NCBI GenBank assembly: GCA_027214385.1
Contig: JAPVXR010000001.1
Span: forward strand, 496,001 to 560,000
DNA: 64,000 nucleotides
Direction: 5' to 3'
Source: Cryomorphaceae bacterium 1068
GTDB taxonomy: Bacteria > Bacteroidota > Bacteroidia > Flavobacteriales_D > Cryomorphaceae
The notes under the pieces were generated by a model that had not been told where the DNA came from, did no database searches, and saw nothing but the letters and a program-made list of their open reading frames with translations. The number at the start of each line of letters is the position of its first letter. The stretch's first letter is position 1. The position numbers were made by a program, and so were the translations under genes. This document shows, piece by piece, positions 18,613 to 27,737 of this stretch.

Positions 18613-21600
18613 TATTTTTCGTTTTGTCTTGTGTCTATTGCTTTGCTGATACTGAATAATCCTTTAGAGATAAGTTCTACTTGCTCCATCAATTGAGCAT
18701 CCTTATTTGATCCATATCCCTTAAGTTTTTGATTGCGCATAAAGGTTTCACGAATGGATGCAAGGCGCTCCTCCTCTTCTTTTGAGGTAAGCTTGTTTAG
18801 TTCTTTAAAGCGAAGAAAGTTGAATTCTGCTCCTTGAGTGAGTGTTTGTGCTTCGTTTTCGTAGTGCGATAGTACCGTAATCTCCAACTCTTTCTCGTTC
18901 ATTATCGGGCTTAGTTTCTCTACCAGCTTATTCATGTTTCGATAGGAACCCTGTAGCCGAAATGGTGGTTCAATACGGTATTCATCTGCTTGTGATGCAG
19001 ACCTGATATACTCTTTGTTCACGCGCAAAACGATGTCACGCACACGTAGCATCAAAGTGAATACTTTTCTGTAGTCGTCTATTTCCTCACTGCTATGTTT
19101 CGATTCCAGCTCAACTCCTTCTGTTTCGCCTGATTCCGCCATTCGAATGATCGCGTGAAGGTCGGATCTGCTTTTCTTGTTTAGTGGCGCCACCACTTCA
19201 TTGGAAGAAATACTGTTTTCCAAGTAGCTCAAGGCAAATGCCCTCTCTTGACCACCAATGATGTCACCTAAATTATAGGTGTCTGCCCTGTTGGCTAACA
19301 TATCCGGTATTCGAAATCGTTCACCGCTCTCTGTGTATGGGTTACCTGCCATGACCACAGCAACTTTCTTCCCTCTGAAATCATAAGTTTTGCTCTTTCC
19401 TTTATAGACTCCTTCTACCTTTCGTTGAGCATCACAAAGGGAAATGAATTTTTGCAAAAACTCAGGATTACAATGCTGGATGTCATCGATATATATCATG
19501 ACATTGTCACCCATCTCAAAAGCTAAGTTGAGTTTCTCCAACTCTTCTCGCGCCCCTGAATTAGTGGCTACTTCGGGGTCAAGGCTTTTTACATCATGTC
19601 CAAGCGATGGCCCGTTTATCTTCATAAATATCAAACCGAGTCGGTCTGCTATGTATTCCATTAGGGTAGTCTTCCCATACCCCGGAGGTGATATCAAGAG
19701 AAGCAAACCCATTAGATCGGTTCGTTTGCTATCGCCTGCTGCGCCAATTTGTTTGGCTAAGTTTTCGCCAATCATAGGCAGATAAACTTCGTCCAATAAT
19801 TTGTTCCGAACAAACGAACTCAGCACTCTTGGCTTGAATTCTGATAACCTGATTTCTTCTCTTTTCTCTTCCAAAAGCCTTTTCCGCAAATGAGTAAACT
19901 TCTTGAATTGAGCCGTGGAATGAAGGTCGAAATCGTGTAAGCGGTGTTGAAACTTATTGTAATGTAAAACATACTTTTCGTTCCCGTTTAGGCTGGGATG
20001 ATCACCTCTGAGCTCATCCAACTCTACAGAAAGTGAATGGCGATGCTCTTTTGCTATGGAGTTTTCCGACAGCAACCCGAGATACGCTGCTTCGCCGATC
20101 AGGCTTTTATCTGCTTCTAATTTATTTTGTTCAGCGAAGGATTCGATCCATCTGGTCGCTAGGATAAATTGTTTTTCGATAGCACCTTTAGAATTGGTCA
20201 GAGAATCGTTAAACTTCATCAAGGCCTTGCTATTCTTTAAGTAAGTTCTAAATTCTTGGAAAAGCCTGTATGCTTCTTCGCTTGATTGAAAAGGCAGATT
20301 TAATGTTTCTTTATCAAAAATAAATAGGGCTGCTTCCTTTGAATCGGCTTCATCCCAATATGTGCTCTTGAGAGCTTCGTTCAACGCTACCTTCAATGCA
20401 CCTATCAATGGCCCGAATGATGAGGTAGAGGGAAAAACCTTTCTTACTCTGGTTGCATTGGCAATTTGTGAAATCCAAAATTCTCGGCTATCTCCTGACA
20501 GAATAACGCGCCAGCCTATTAACCCTTTCATTCGGCATAAACCTGAAAACTTCAGCAGACCCAGACTTTGATTCAGAGCAGCCATTCTCATGAGAAGTTT
20601 TGCTGCATCATGATCATGTACTCCTTTTACGTATCCTTCCTCATACCGAGTTGCCATTTCTTGCTTTACAAATTCGGTAACCTCCTTTTCAGTCAATTCA
20701 TTAAACTCTGACAAAGTAGGAGACTCGTTGACTTGGTTTTCAGCTTGCTTGAATAATTTAAAGGCCAGATATTCGGCTCGATAGACCGAATGATTTTCAC
20801 TTATAATTTCTTGGTTCCAAACTGCTTTCAGAGAAGCGAAATTGGCTTGGTCAATTTTTTCAAAAAAATTGGTCGCTGTGATATGGAAGAAGAAATCTTC
20901 TTGCCTCTTTACGAGTGATAAGTCAACAGTTTGGTTGTTGGTATTGAATAAGTGCCTGCCAAGTTTGATTGTATCTTTTCCATCTACGAATAGTTCGGTT
21001 TTGTCCCTAAGCTGTCTTAGCGAGTCTTCAAATGCTGACTTTAAAGATGATTGCAGCGTATCAGCTTTTACTGAGTCGCCCATTTCCAGTAGGTCACTAA
21101 TAAGACTTCGCACTTTTTCGACCATAATGTCAGAAGCGAAATAGGCGTTGATCTCACTTTCAGTGGACATGCTTAGCAATCGCTTGCGTATACCGGTAGT
21201 TATTCTATTTCCCGATTCTTGAAGGGAAAGTGATCTTCTGTTTCGCTGATCAACAAGTGCTATTTTTTTGCTTTCGAAGGCTGAGTATATTTCTTCTCTT
21301 CTTTCGGAAAGCTTTGAAATGAATGCCTCAAAATCGATAAATTTCCCTTCAAGGTCTTCCACTTGAACCATGAGCTTGTTCATATTCTGCTCACATGCTT
21401 CGGGACTATCAGAAATGTCTAAATAATTTACGAGGCTTTGGTTTATCAGCTTTAATTGGGAATTGAATTCCGACTCCCCTTCATTCAGTGCTAATTCTTT
21501 ACGTTTTTTAGAAAGGACTGCTTTAATCTGATTGAATCGAGAGTAAATGGTTGAAATGCTGTCGATAATCTGAGTCGTTTTTGTGGAATCGTCAATTTTA

Positions 21601-23525
21601 AGATTTCCTACAATTTCTATCAGCATTTCTAATTCTTGAGCTATTCGCTCAATTTCCTTATTCAGCTCAACGGCATCGGCTGCTTTAGTTATCTCGGCAA
21701 CTGTCTGGTTGAGTTTTTCAACCTTAGTCTGATAAGGTGTCAGAGCTTCCTTTCTCAATAAAAATTGAAGGCATGACGTAGATAAGCTATTGCTGACCGC
21801 GGTGAGCTTCTCTTCTAATTCATTTACTTTTTGTTCGTCGATGTAGCGCTGATCTCTAAGTCCTATGACTTTTCCTCGCATCTCGCGAAGTTTGGAGAGG
21901 TGTTCGACGTATTGATTGATACTCCTGTGGCTTCCTTGCGATTTATTGATTGCGCTTGAAGCTTTAGCTTCAATTTCCGAAAGTTCTTCAGCTGCATTTT
22001 TTCTGAGCTCGGTAACTTTCTCAAACTCTGATATGGCGGAATCTGCTGCATCGCGGACGCCTTTAAGAACCTCATTAATACTACCCGCTTCCTTATGATC
22101 CAACCAGTGATACGAGTCGAGCAGATCTGTAGCCATCCGGGTAATATCAGTGTAGAGGTTGCCATAAGAATCTTCTTTATTCAGAAGTTTTAGTAGCTCG
22201 TTTGCCTCTGCCATAGCTCGCACCACCTCTTTGTTTCCGATTTTGTATAGATAGGCTTTGTTTTCCGAGTCAATTACAAGGTTGGGAGAGTGAAAAGGGG
22301 TTTGCCAAATTTGAATGGCGTGGTGCTTTGTTTGGTCCGCTTCGGCTTTGAAAAGTATCATTTCTCCACTTTCAAACAGGCTGAAACCATTGCAAATTGT
22401 TGGAGTTTTTACTTCTTGTACGATGATGTTGTAGGAGAGAAGAACGTATATTCCTTGCTCTTTTTCATAGAAGATATAAAGAAAATCTTCACCGTTTGGT
22501 GCTTGTATTTTCTTTTCGAAGAGCATGTTTTTTAAGTCGTTTTGAAACAACTTGAACTCACCTGTTTGAACATAATACCCTTCAGCGAAAATCAATCCCT
22601 GATCATCAGGTAAAAGAACGCAGGCAGAAGCCATGGCATCAACCCTTAAAGCCTGTTTGATTTTCTCATTATAAATGAAATGCCTGAAATGGTCCTCTTT
22701 ATACGGTCTTATTTTAAGCGCCATCAGATTTCCCAGAGGAGCATAATATATCTCAGCATCGTCAAGGGTCTGATCTTTTTCGTCTACGGGTTCCTCCAAA
22801 ATCCCCTTTCCTGACTTGGTGTTGTCTTCAATTTTTATGGTTAGATTTCCTCCTACGGTTTCTACAAAAACCTTGTCTTCAATTGATACATGGGGGTGAA
22901 CACCATGCCTTTGCATATCCCTTGTCGCTTTTATCCAGCTGAACTCTTGTTGATTGGGAAAGGTAAATTCGTGATCGCTTCGATTGTCAACATAGGTAGC
23001 CTGACCATTTCCCACCAGCCATTTAAAGGTCTTTATGTCTTCAGTGGTTTTACCGACTTGAAATACCATAAACAGGTGTGGGCCACGCTCGGCAAATTTG
23101 ATAAACCTCGTATCACGGTAGTATTTATAGAGGTTTTTAAAGTCTTCTAAAAACTGCTCGTTCTGCAGAAATTCGGCCTCGGTGGCTTTGAAAGAATTGT
23201 CCTTCTCATGGTAAATGAAAGATGAGAATACTTCTGAGATTTTTGTCTCAGATCTCAATCCCATAAATACATTGTAGCCAAAGAGGAATTTGTTTTGACC
23301 CAGGGAAACAATGTCTCTGGCGAGACAATTGTTATCTGTGGTCACTCTTTCGGTTGCTTTTAGTACCGTAGATATGGACCCAAAAACTTCTTTTCGCTGT
23401 GTATTTAAAGCTTCAAGCCTGCTTCGTAAGTCATCTCGTTGGTTCTGAAGCCTATTACGAATAATATCGTAAGAGCCCTTCGCTATTTTTCCTTTCTGCT
23501 CGGTCTCCTGATTATTTTCTACCAT
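18612..23525 (-). CDS. Giant AAA ATPase with DUF3686-type N-terminus (DNA repair ATPase family)
   Basis: A 1637-residue ATPase. The N-terminal half looks like the DUF3686 region of proteins annotated as ATPase involved in DNA repair: an opening coiled coil, then a beta-rich domain (about 80-430). A long coiled-coil middle follows (about 480-760), then a helical region. The AAA domain is near the C-terminus: Walker A PPGYGKTT near residue 1280, Walker B MIYIDDIQH near 1340, sensor AGNPYTESGERF near 1398. The DNA-repair name is historical and unproven. Position in an operon with PspA, flotillin and TerB-like genes suggests it remodels the membrane-associated complex rather than DNA. The gap to the flotillin gene is 43 bases. 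It overlaps the TerB-like gene by one base. Length is typical of the family. Confidence 0.85.
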   Translation of the reverse strand: MVENNQETEQKGKIAKGSYDIIRNRLQNQRDDLRSRLEALNTQRKEVFGSISTVLKATERVTTDNNCLARDIVSLGQNKFLFGYNVFMGLRSETKISEVFSSFIYHEKDNSFKATEAEFLQNEQFLEDFKNLYKYYRDTRFIKFAERGPHLFMVFQVGKTTEDIKTFKWLVGNGQATYVDNRSDHEFTFPNQQEFSWIKATRDMQRHGVHPHVSIEDKVFVETVGGNLTIKIEDNTKSGKGILEEPVDEKDQTLDDAEIYYAPLGNLMALKIRPYKEDHFRHFIYNEKIKQALRVDAMASACVLLPDDQGLIFAEGYYVQTGEFKLFQNDLKNMLFEKKIQAPNGEDFLYIFYEKEQGIYVLLSYNIIVQEVKTPTICNGFSLFESGEMILFKAEADQTKHHAIQIWQTPFHSPNLVIDSENKAYLYKIGNKEVVRAMAEANELLKLLNKEDSYGNLYTDITRMATDLLDSYHWLDHKEAGSINEVLKGVRDAADSAISEFEKVTELRKNAAEELSEIEAKASSAINKSQGSHRSINQYVEHLSKLREMRGKVIGLRDQRYIDEQKVNELEEKLTAVSNSLSTSCLQFLLRKEALTPYQTKVEKLNQTVAEITKAADAVELNKEIERIAQELEMLIEIVGNLKIDDSTKTTQIIDSISTIYSRFNQIKAVLSKKRKELALNEGESEFNSQLKLINQSLVNYLDISDSPEACEQNMNKLMVQVEDLEGKFIDFEAFISKLSERREEIYSAFESKKIALVDQRNRRSLSLQESGNRITTGIRKRLLSMSTESEINAYFASDIMVEKVRSLISDLLEMGDSVKADTLQSSLKSAFEDSLRQLRDKTELFVDGKDTIKLGRHLFNTNNQTVDLSLVKRQEDFFFHITATNFFEKIDQANFASLKAVWNQEIISENHSVYRAEYLAFKLFKQAENQVNESPTLSEFNELTEKEVTEFVKQEMATRYEEGYVKGVHDHDAAKLLMRMAALNQSLGLLKFSGLCRMKGLIGWRVILSGDSREFWISQIANATRVRKVFPSTSSFGPLIGALKVALNEALKSTYWDEADSKEAALFIFDKETLNLPFQSSEEAYRLFQEFRTYLKNSKALMKFNDSLTNSKGAIEKQFILATRWIESFAEQNKLEADKSLIGEAAYLGLLSENSIAKEHRHSLSVELDELRGDHPSLNGNEKYVLHYNKFQHRLHDFDLHSTAQFKKFTHLRKRLLEEKREEIRLSEFKPRVLSSFVRNKLLDEVYLPMIGENLAKQIGAAGDSKRTDLMGLLLLISPPGYGKTTLMEYIADRLGLIFMKINGPSLGHDVKSLDPEVATNSGAREELEKLNLAFEMGDNVMIYIDDIQHCNPEFLQKFISLCDAQRKVEGVYKGKSKTYDFRGKKVAVVMAGNPYTESGERFRIPDMLANRADTYNLGDIIGGQERAFALSYLENSISSNEVVAPLNKKSRSDLHAIIRMAESGETEGVELESKHSSEEIDDYRKVFTLMLRVRDIVLRVNKEYIRSASQADEYRIEPPFRLQGSYRNMNKLVEKLSPIMNEKELEITVLSHYENEAQTLTQGAEFNFLRFKELNKLTSKEEEERLASIRETFMRNQKLKGYGSNKDAQLMEQVELISKGLFSISKAIDTRQNEK

Positions 23526-23568
23526 GAATCGTCAAAAGTTTGGCGTGTTTCGTTTTAAACGAACCCCC

Positions 23569-25752
23569 TTAATCAATTAGCCCGAGGTTTTTCGGGGTTT
23601 GATTCTCCACACCTGCCTTCTTAGCCAGATCCAGTATTTTACTCAATGTGCTTCGTTGATCAAGGTCGTTGGAGTTGACCATCAGTTTAGTGATCAGAGC
23701 AACAATCGAAAGGTTTTTCAAATCTTCCGAGTCAATGTCGGATGTGCCGATAATGGTTTTCAAGTTATCCATCAGCGATTTTCCTTCACCATTTTCATCG
23801 AGAAGACGTCCTTTAAGATTAGATAGAACTCCGCTGTTTTCGACTGCTCGATCAATTGCTTTCCCATTAGAAATGGCACCAACAATTTTGTCGAAAAAGA
23901 CATTTTCTCCTCCGACGATATCGATTTTAGCACTTCTTAGTGCAGTTGAAAGGACTTCAGCTTGTGCGTCGGCAATATCTTTATTGATATGAATCCCTGC
24001 CAGCTCTACTTCTTTGTCTTTGTTTAATCTCAGTTTAAACTCCTCGTGATCTTTTCCGACCCCATCCAGTTCCTTCATTGCGGCTGCTTTTCTACTTAAG
24101 CCTTGCGCTTCTGCGTTGAATTTCTCCTCGCTTACAGCAGCCTCTGCCAAGCCTTTCTCTTTTTCGGCACCTGCTTTTTCTCTTATCACATCAGCCTCCG
24201 AAAGTCCTGTTTCTTTCAATACATCAGCGGCAGCCTTACCAAGCTTCAAATCGGCTTCAGATTGAGCATTCGCTTTAGCCTCTATTCCTTTTGCTTCTGC
24301 AATGGCTCTTGACTCCAGTACAGCTGCTTCTGCATCTCCTTGTTTCTCCCTTGCTTCGGCTTTTGCTTCCATCACTCTTGCCTCTGCAAGTCCTGTCGCT
24401 GCAAATTTTGCCGCTTCCGCGTCGGCGAGAATTTTTATAGCTTCTGCTCTCTGAACGCTTGATTGCTGCTCCGCCTCAGCATCTATAACTACTTGTTTGG
24501 CCTTAAATTCGCTTGCTTGTTTTGCTGCTTCTGCTCGTTTAATTTCCAAAACCAGTTGCTGCTCCGCTTCCTCCTCGGCTTTGGTAATAGTCACTTTCTT
24601 TAAACGCTCCGCTTCCGCAAATGCTCGGGTATCCTTGATAAGTTCTTCCTCATCTACCACCGTTTTTTCAATAGCAATTCTTTCTCTAATGACCTCTTGA
24701 ATAGATTTCTTCTGCTGTTCAATTGATTTCTCTTTTTCAATATCAGCCAAGGTCACGATTCTTTCTCGCTCAGTAACTTCAAGTAGTCGATCCTTCTCTA
24801 CTCTTTCGTTTTCGACTGCTTCGGTTCTCTCTTTATTTTTTGCAGCAACGATAACCTGTCTCAGTTTGTTTTCTTCTGCAATGTGAACCTCTTCGTCGGT
24901 TGCAATTCTGGCTTTTTCTGATTTTAAGCGTTCTTCATGTTGAACGCGCTCTATTTCAGCTTTTTCTCGAGATTTGATGTTCTCTACTTCTCTGTGTTGC
25001 TTCTCCTCACTTTCAGAAAGTTGCCTTTCCAATACCAGAATAGCTTCACGAGCCTCCACGTCTTGCTGTTTTAATGTTTTCTCCTTATCGCGCTGAATAT
25101 AGTTTGCCTTCACGGCTTCCCTGGCGGTGATTTCAGTAATCTTTTTGATACCCTCAGCATCGAGTATGTTACTAGGATCTAGTGATGCCAAGGGGGTTTG
25201 CTCCAAAAAGTCGATGGCTGCATCATCTAATATGTAACCGTTCAGGTCAGTTCCTATCGAATTCAGAATTTCTTTTCTAAACTCATCTCGCTGGTTGTAC
25301 AAGTCAACAAATTCGAATTTTTTACCAACTGTTTTGAGCGCTTCAGAGAATTTGGCATCGAATAATAGTCTTAGAGCTTCTTTTGAGGAAGCCCTGCTGC
25401 AACCAATCGCTTGAGCCACCTTTTTAACGTCCTCTGCACGTTCGTTAACTCTCACGAAAAAAGCCACTTTAATGTCCGCTCTCAAGTTGTCTTTGCAAAC
25501 AAGACCATCCTTCCCATTTCGTTCAATGGTGATGGTGCTTAGGGAAATATCCATTACTTCCAACTTGTGAAGAACGGGAATGACCAACATTCCATTAAAG
25601 GATATTTGTATACCTCCAACTCCGGTTCTTACCAAGGCTTGCCCTTGTGAGGTTTTGTGGTAAAATCGCGAAAACAATGCGATGATTCCAAACAGAATGA
25701 TCACCCCGACTACGATTGAGACCAAAAGTGAATTTTCAAATATCGATTCCAT
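23569..25752 (-). CDS. Flotillin-family protein (YqiK-like)
   Basis: A 727-residue SPFH/band-7 protein. It has an N-terminal membrane segment (about 8-28), the SPFH domain (about 40-200; TGVGGIQISFNGMLVIPVL onward), then a very long Ala/Glu-rich coiled coil (about 215-560) typical of flotillins, longer than in average members, and a globular C-terminal tail. Flotillins oligomerise into rings at the inner membrane and organise membrane microdomains. The pairing with the OB-fold membrane protein just upstream (14-base gap) is the YqiJ-YqiK arrangement of E. coli and other bacteria. Here it is embedded with a PspA protein and a giant AAA ATPase, which suggests a membrane-protection role. Confidence 0.92.
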   Translation of the reverse strand: MESIFENSLLVSIVVGVIILFGIIALFSRFYHKTSQGQALVRTGVGGIQISFNGMLVIPVLHKLEVMDISLSTITIERNGKDGLVCKDNLRADIKVAFFVRVNERAEDVKKVAQAIGCSRASSKEALRLLFDAKFSEALKTVGKKFEFVDLYNQRDEFRKEILNSIGTDLNGYILDDAAIDFLEQTPLASLDPSNILDAEGIKKITEITAREAVKANYIQRDKEKTLKQQDVEAREAILVLERQLSESEEKQHREVENIKSREKAEIERVQHEERLKSEKARIATDEEVHIAEENKLRQVIVAAKNKERTEAVENERVEKDRLLEVTERERIVTLADIEKEKSIEQQKKSIQEVIRERIAIEKTVVDEEELIKDTRAFAEAERLKKVTITKAEEEAEQQLVLEIKRAEAAKQASEFKAKQVVIDAEAEQQSSVQRAEAIKILADAEAAKFAATGLAEARVMEAKAEAREKQGDAEAAVLESRAIAEAKGIEAKANAQSEADLKLGKAAADVLKETGLSEADVIREKAGAEKEKGLAEAAVSEEKFNAEAQGLSRKAAAMKELDGVGKDHEEFKLRLNKDKEVELAGIHINKDIADAQAEVLSTALRSAKIDIVGGENVFFDKIVGAISNGKAIDRAVENSGVLSNLKGRLLDENGEGKSLMDNLKTIIGTSDIDSEDLKNLSIVALITKLMVNSNDLDQRSTLSKILDLAKKAGVENQTPKNLGLID

Positions 25753-25766
25753 AGGTTTTTGTTTTG

Positions 25767-26420
25767 TTAATCCATTTCAGCGTAAGGTTCTACCAAGTAA
25801 ACTCCTCTGTCGCCGAATGGCTGGACGAATAGTACTTTTTGCCCCTTGGTTACTTTTATATGTTTTGAAGTACGAATGCTCATCCTTAGAAAGGATCCTC
25901 CGTGGTTTATTTCAGCTTGACCATTGCTAATGTCATCAGCGGGGATAGTAACAATCCCAATTCTCCCCAAAACTTCTTTTTCCTTTGTTTCCTCATCGAT
26001 TTTTTGAAAAAATCGGGCAAAGGGCCATGTGATGAACTTTGCAATAAAAAGACTGATAAGTAGAGCGGGAAAGAAGATGATAAGACCTGAGAAGAAGCCG
26101 CTGAAGCCTAGGAGACTATTGACATTGATGCATATCAGCCATAAAGGAAATACGAGGAAACTAAGCCAAATCATAACTGGCATCTTCCCCAGATTGAAAA
26201 ACACTAAGATGTGATTTATCCAAGAAATATCTGCCGAGGCCGTATCAATATCCATATCGGTGTCAACATCTATATCGCTTTCCACGTCAATGTCAAAGTC
26301 CAAAAAGTCAGTGCCTAAAAATCCGGTAATCACGATCAACCAATAAAACAACACAAATACCATTAGCCCGGTAGGGATCGCATTTGCAGCATTAAATATT
26401 GTATTTATAAAATCGATCAT
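25767..26420 (-). CDS. OB-fold membrane protein (YqiJ/NfeD-like partner of flotillin)
   Basis: A 217-residue protein with membrane segments near 17-37, 78-98 and 105-130 and a C-terminal OB-fold-like beta domain (about 145-217; LGRIGIVTIP, KGQKVLFVQPF). This is the arrangement of YqiJ/DUF1449 and NfeD-type proteins, which accompany flotillins and may stabilise them or seal membranes. Between the first two membrane segments is an unusual Asp repeat (residues about 40-58, alternating DIDV/DTDM). The genes on both sides are 12-14 bases away in the same orientation, so co-expression is near certain. Partnership with the downstream flotillin gene is inferred from the known gene pair. Confidence 0.85.
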   Translation of the reverse strand: MIDFINTIFNAANAIPTGLMVFVLFYWLIVITGFLGTDFLDFDIDVESDIDVDTDMDIDTASADISWINHILVFFNLGKMPVMIWLSFLVFPLWLICINVNSLLGFSGFFSGLIIFFPALLISLFIAKFITWPFARFFQKIDEETKEKEVLGRIGIVTIPADDISNGQAEINHGGSFLRMSIRTSKHIKVTKGQKVLFVQPFGDRGVYLVEPYAEMD

Positions 26421-26432
26421 TTTTCGTTCTAT

Positions 26433-27143
26433 CTACTTTTTATTCATCCCAAGTTTTTTCTTGAGATCTTTTAATTCTTCTCCTGCTTTGGCATTTTCTG
26501 CTCCGGCCACTGCTCGATCCAGTTCTTCATCTACTGATCGACTTTCCTTGGCTATTTCACCATAACTTTCGGCAAGTGCTTCTTCCTGAGCGACTTTTTC
26601 TTTCATTCTTTCCAACATAGAAACAGTACCTGATGAATCGAGTTGAGCCATTTGCTTGTTAATGTTTTTTGTGGCGCTACTCACCTTCACCCTTGCTTTC
26701 AGTGTCTTCAATTCGTTTTCGTAATGGCTGATTTGTTGCTTCAGCCTTTTTATATTGCCGTCCATGTCAGAAATGCTTTGGTCGAACTTTTCTTTTTCTC
26801 GTTTGCTCCTTTCAGAGTGTTTATTGTTCTCTTCTTTTTTTACCAAAGCTTCACTTGCCAGTCTGTCTGCCTCTGCCACATCCAATTCACCTTTTTGGGC
26901 TCTCTGCAATATTAAGATGGCTTTCTGTTCATAGTCCTTTGCTTTTTCTTTATGAGACTCTACGTCATTGCGCGATCTAATGCTCAAAGCTTTTACTTCG
27001 GCCAGAGCGTGAAGTGCTTTGTCTAAATCTTGCTTCAAGTTGCGAATTCCTTGCTCTGTCATTTTTATCGGGTCTTCCAACTTGTCGACAGCAGAGTTCG
27101 CTTCAGCTTTGCCGATGGAAAACAATCTCCTTAATAAATTCAT
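26433..27143 (-). CDS. PspA/IM30 (ESCRT-III-like) protein
   Basis: A 236-residue, almost fully helical protein of the PspA/Vipp1 superfamily. It starts LLRRLFSIGKAEANSAVDKLEDPIKM, with the amphipathic N-terminal helix and the conserved DP-lle turn that opens helix alpha-1, followed by the long alpha-helical hairpin with heavy Lys/Glu content. PspA proteins form rods or rings on the inner surface of the membrane, limit proton leakage and are bacterial ESCRT-III relatives. Canonical psp genes (pspB, pspC, pspF) are absent; instead it lies between a YbjN-like gene (11 bases) and the OB-fold membrane protein gene (12 bases), similar to the yjfJ neighbourhood in enterics. Confidence 0.92.
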   Translation of the reverse strand: MNLLRRLFSIGKAEANSAVDKLEDPIKMTEQGIRNLKQDLDKALHALAEVKALSIRSRNDVESHKEKAKDYEQKAILILQRAQKGELDVAEADRLASEALVKKEENNKHSERSKREKEKFDQSISDMDGNIKRLKQQISHYENELKTLKARVKVSSATKNINKQMAQLDSSGTVSMLERMKEKVAQEEALAESYGEIAKESRSVDEELDRAVAGAENAKAGEELKDLKKKLGMNKK

Positions 27144-27154
27144 GCCTTTTTTTT

Positions 27155-27550
27155 TTAGTTTTTTGAGAATTGAATCAATTCATCAGAATACTCACTCAGC
27201 AATAAACTGAGAGAATTGATTGATCCTTCTAATTCGTTTAAATCAAGATTCTCTAATTGCAAGGTGTCTCTGAATATGACTTTTTTCCCTGTTTCGTCAA
27301 GGGCAAATGCTCCATGAACGATATCTCGGTTTTTCTTTAGTAGATCTCTGAACAGAGTTAGTGAGTCTGTATTGATCTCGAAAAGAAACTGTTCAATAAT
27401 TAAAATAGGATCGGCCATTGCCAATACAAGGTTTTTAATTCCCGCATTTTCTTGCGCGACAACCAAAACACATTCCTCTTGATTAGTGAAGCTGTGCTCG
27501 CAGCCAAGCTCCAATGTGTATTCTTTTATTTTTTCGAAGTACTCACTCAT
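27155..27550 (-). CDS. YbjN/DUF2170-like protein, first gene of the PspA operon
   Basis: A 131-residue acidic protein with a secretion-chaperone-like pattern: a helix, beta strands (CVLVVAQ, LVLAMADPILIIEQFLF), a helix FRDLLKKNRDIVHGAFALD, a strand KVIFRDTLQL and a final long helix. The order LLKxN...GAFALDE...LPLxxLD is seen in YbjN-type and YjfI/DUF2170 proteins, and the latter precedes a PspA gene (yjfJ) in E. coli. I favour that relation, but sequence alone does not prove it. It is the first gene of the minus-strand operon running to 18235 and its start faces the divergent XRE regulator across 187 bases. Confidence 0.65.
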   Translation of the reverse strand: MSEYFEKIKEYTLELGCEHSFTNQEECVLVVAQENAGIKNLVLAMADPILIIEQFLFEINTDSLTLFRDLLKKNRDIVHGAFALDETGKKVIFRDTLQLENLDLNELEGSINSLSLLLSEYSDELIQFSKN

Positions 27551-27662
27551 TTCCGATTGGTAGTTTTAAATGTTATTGGATATGAAAACCGGTAAGCAAT
27601 ATAGGCTTTTTTTAGGGCGGTTGACTATCCCGTTGATTAATAAAATGTACATTCATGATAAT

Positions 27663-27688
27663 TATATTAGCTTTACACGGCTAATATA
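27663..27688. promoter_or_regulatory. Inverted repeat, candidate operator
   Basis: TATATTAGC and GCTAATATA form a perfect 9-bp inverted repeat around an 8-base spacer, in the divergent region between the PspA operon and the XRE regulator gene. A -7-like TAGCTTTA (27668-27675) lies inside it, so a bound repressor would block that promoter. Confidence 0.5.
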
Positions 27689-27705
27689 CTAATAAAAATG
27701 GAATA

Positions 27706-27720
27706 GCCAATAAAATTGGC
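27706..27720. promoter_or_regulatory. Second inverted repeat upstream of the XRE regulator
   Basis: GCCAAT and ATTGGC separated by AAA, a perfect 6-bp inverted repeat 17 bases before the ATG at 27738. Shorter than the other repeat and unlike it in sequence, so it may bind another factor or be chance. Confidence 0.3.
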
Positions 27721-27737
27721 GATAAATAGTCACGGAT

